Assembly (NCBI RefSeq): GCF_000316115.1
Contig: NZ_JH993797.1
Coordinates: 7,785,961 to 7,849,960, forward strand
Source: Leptolyngbya sp. PCC 7375
GTDB lineage: Bacteria > Cyanobacteriota > Cyanobacteriia > Phormidesmidales > Phormidesmidaceae
DNA: 64,000 bases
Direction of reading: 5' to 3'
The translations under genes were made by a program, and so were the position numbers. Numbering within the stretch: position 1 is the first letter of the stretch; the number at the start of each line of letters is the position of its first letter. The notes under the pieces are model-generated. The model did not search any database. It saw only the letters and a program-made list of their open reading frames with translations, and was not told where the DNA came from. This document shows, piece by piece, positions 62,758 to 64,000 of this stretch.

Positions 62758-64000
62758 ATGCCATCCACTCTCATCCGAGGTAAATATGTTATTTGCAAAG
62801 CTATCAGTCGCACAGAGGCTGAGATTATTGAAGATGGTGCTGTTTTTGTAGATGACGGTACCATTATAGACGTGGGGACGTATCAGGAACTGTCCGCAAA
62901 ATATGAACCTGATAAGCTGCTGGGATCAGCTCACCATGTGGTGATGCCAGGTTTTGTTAATAGTCACCACCATGTGGGGTTAACGCCCTTTCAACTAGGG
63001 TCGCTGGACTATCCCCTGGAGCTTTGGTTTGCCAGTCGTCTGTCTGCCAGGCAAGTGGATTTTTATCTGGATACTCTCTACTCTGCTTTTGAAATGGTGG
63101 AGTCAGGGATCACAACGGTGCAACATATCCATGGCTGGTTGCCAGGACCTGCCAGCCTGTGGCCAGAGATTACAGGCAAGATACTCAATGCCTATGAAGA
63201 CATTGGTATGCGAGCATCCTACTGCTTTGGTGTGCGCACGCAGAACCATTTTGTTTATGAATCTAACGATGAATTTGTCGCTAAATTACCTCCCAGTATT
63301 GCGGCGGATATGGAGGCCATTCTCAAGCCCCATGAAGTACCTTTGGAAGACTTTCTCTGGTTCTTTGAAACACTTTGGAAAAAGTGGGAAGGGGCTGCCG
63401 ATGATCGCATTCGCCTGCAGTTAGCGCCTGCCAATCTGCACTGGTGTGACGATGATGCCATTATTACCCAGACAGAGTATGCACACAAGTATGGTGTTGG
63501 CATGCATATGCACCTCCTGGAAACTCCCTATCAGATGGAGTATGCCCATCGTCGTACAGGCACATCCGCAGTGAAGCATCTTCACAAATTAGGTGTTTTA
63601 GGTCCCCATTTAACACTGGGGCATGGTGTGTGGCTGACAGAAGAAGACATTGATCTCATTGCCGAAACAGGGACAATGATCTGCCACAATGCGAGTTCTA
63701 ACCTCCGTCTGCAAAGTGGTGTTGCTCCTCTTAATCATTACGCTCAGAAGGGAGTGAGAGTGGGCATGGGTTTGGATGAGGCAGGCATCAATGATGACCG
63801 CGATATGCTCCAGGAAATGCGGCTGGTTCTCAAGTTGCATCGAGTCCCCGGTATGGATTCTCTGGTGCCCGCAGCATCCCAGGTATTTCAAATGGCGACA
63901 GAAAATGGCGCTCATACTACGCGCTTTGCCAATGAAGTAGGTGTATTAGAGCCCGGTAAAGCTGCAGACTTGGTGGTGATGGATTGGGAGCATCTGGCCT
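62758..64000 (+). CDS. ATZ/TRZ-type amidohydrolase, C-terminus beyond right edge
   Basis: I translated this from ATG 62758; 414 codons are visible and the frame is open at the edge. The metal site is intact: HHH in VNSHHHVGL near 65, His in GMHMHLLETP near 247, His in TLGHGVWLTEED near 287 and Asp in GMGLDEAGINDD near 340. This is the cytosine-deaminase/s-triazine hydrolase/guanine-deaminase-like group that hydrolyses C-N bonds in nitrogen heterocycles. The substrate is unknown. A possible partner is the divergent amidase. Confidence 0.88.
   Translation, partial: MPSTLIRGKYVICKAISRTEAEIIEDGAVFVDDGTIIDVGTYQELSAKYEPDKLLGSAHHVVMPGFVNSHHHVGLTPFQLGSLDYPLELWFASRLSARQVDFYLDTLYSAFEMVESGITTVQHIHGWLPGPASLWPEITGKILNAYEDIGMRASYCFGVRTQNHFVYESNDEFVAKLPPSIAADMEAILKPHEVPLEDFLWFFETLWKKWEGAADDRIRLQLAPANLHWCDDDAIITQTEYAHKYGVGMHMHLLETPYQMEYAHRRTGTSAVKHLHKLGVLGPHLTLGHGVWLTEEDIDLIAETGTMICHNASSNLRLQSGVAPLNHYAQKGVRVGMGLDEAGINDDRDMLQEMRLVLKLHRVPGMDSLVPAASQVFQMATENGAHTTRFANEVGVLEPGKAADLVVMDWEHLA

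Noticed and set aside
1..64000. tRNA, rRNA and CRISPR search by eye
   Set aside because: No T-arm consensus, rRNA segments or regularly spaced repeats were seen; a tRNAscan or CRISPR search would be decisive.

Overview
The window is almost certainly chromosomal DNA of a cyanobacterium. The HIP1 octamer GCGATCGC recurs throughout (for example near 4924, 7433, 20383, 48467). The gene families are also typical: a HetC/HetP-type locus, a PEP-CTERM protein, AAA-like regulatory ATPases, very large multi-PAS/GAF hybrid kinases and an XPB-type helicase with a separate XPB N-terminal-like protein. I see no rRNA, tRNA or CRISPR array. The genus cannot be fixed from this sequence alone.

Layout. 1-2.7 kb: a minus-strand three-gene module (DUF559-like nuclease, small winged-helix-like protein, P-loop ATPase cut by the left edge) that looks like a defence or DNA-processing unit. 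2.9-5.2 kb: a TPR/retropepsin-like gene flanked by two decayed gamma-glutamyltranspeptidase (GGT) fragments, one carrying a MITE-like insertion; the intact GGT is at 17.8-19.5 kb. 5.4-9.1 kb: XPB-related protein pair. 9.4-10.5 kb: HTH antitoxin / PIN toxin. 10.7-14.0 kb: a Roco (LRR-Roc-COR) GTPase followed by two abutting MITE-like elements. 14.9-17.5 kb: an ammonium transporter fused to a histidine kinase. 19.7-23.1 kb: an SbmA/BacA-like (ABC-D) transporter and a complete IS4-like element with 8-bp target duplications.

23.7-37.8 kb is the most interesting region: a peptide-export island. Three small plus-strand genes encode precursors with a common leader (I-x-D-L-x-Y/F-L/F ... Gly-Gly) followed by Arg-rich, alternating-residue cores. 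Opposite them, on the minus strand, lie a HetC/PteB-type C39-peptidase ABC exporter with a cyclic-nucleotide-binding-like N-terminus, an HlyD adaptor, a parvulin-like protein, a small Ser/Thr-rich protein and two HetP-like proteins. Both HetP-like proteins carry near their C-termini the same I-T-D-L-x-Y-L ... Gly-Gly motif as the exported precursors, so they may themselves be substrates or docking partners of the exporter. Between precursors and exporter lies a GNAT-TPR gene split by a 1.76-kb insertion sequence; removing it plus one 8-bp duplication restores the frame exactly. Hairpins and short motifs are shared between the peptide genes and the minus-strand genes.

39-64 kb is more conventional: an AAA-like regulator, a zinc-ribbon protein, the ATP-grasp / alpha-E / transglutaminase cluster, a beta-helix protein, a split metal ABC transporter (permease, unknown gene, ATPase) with a Zur/Fur-like box, a second transglutaminase, a His-box desaturase, a Rieske oxygenase, a hybrid kinase with a fossil Ser/Thr-kinase N-terminus next to its GGDEF-EAL response regulator, and a divergent amidase/amidohydrolase pair, the latter running off the right edge.
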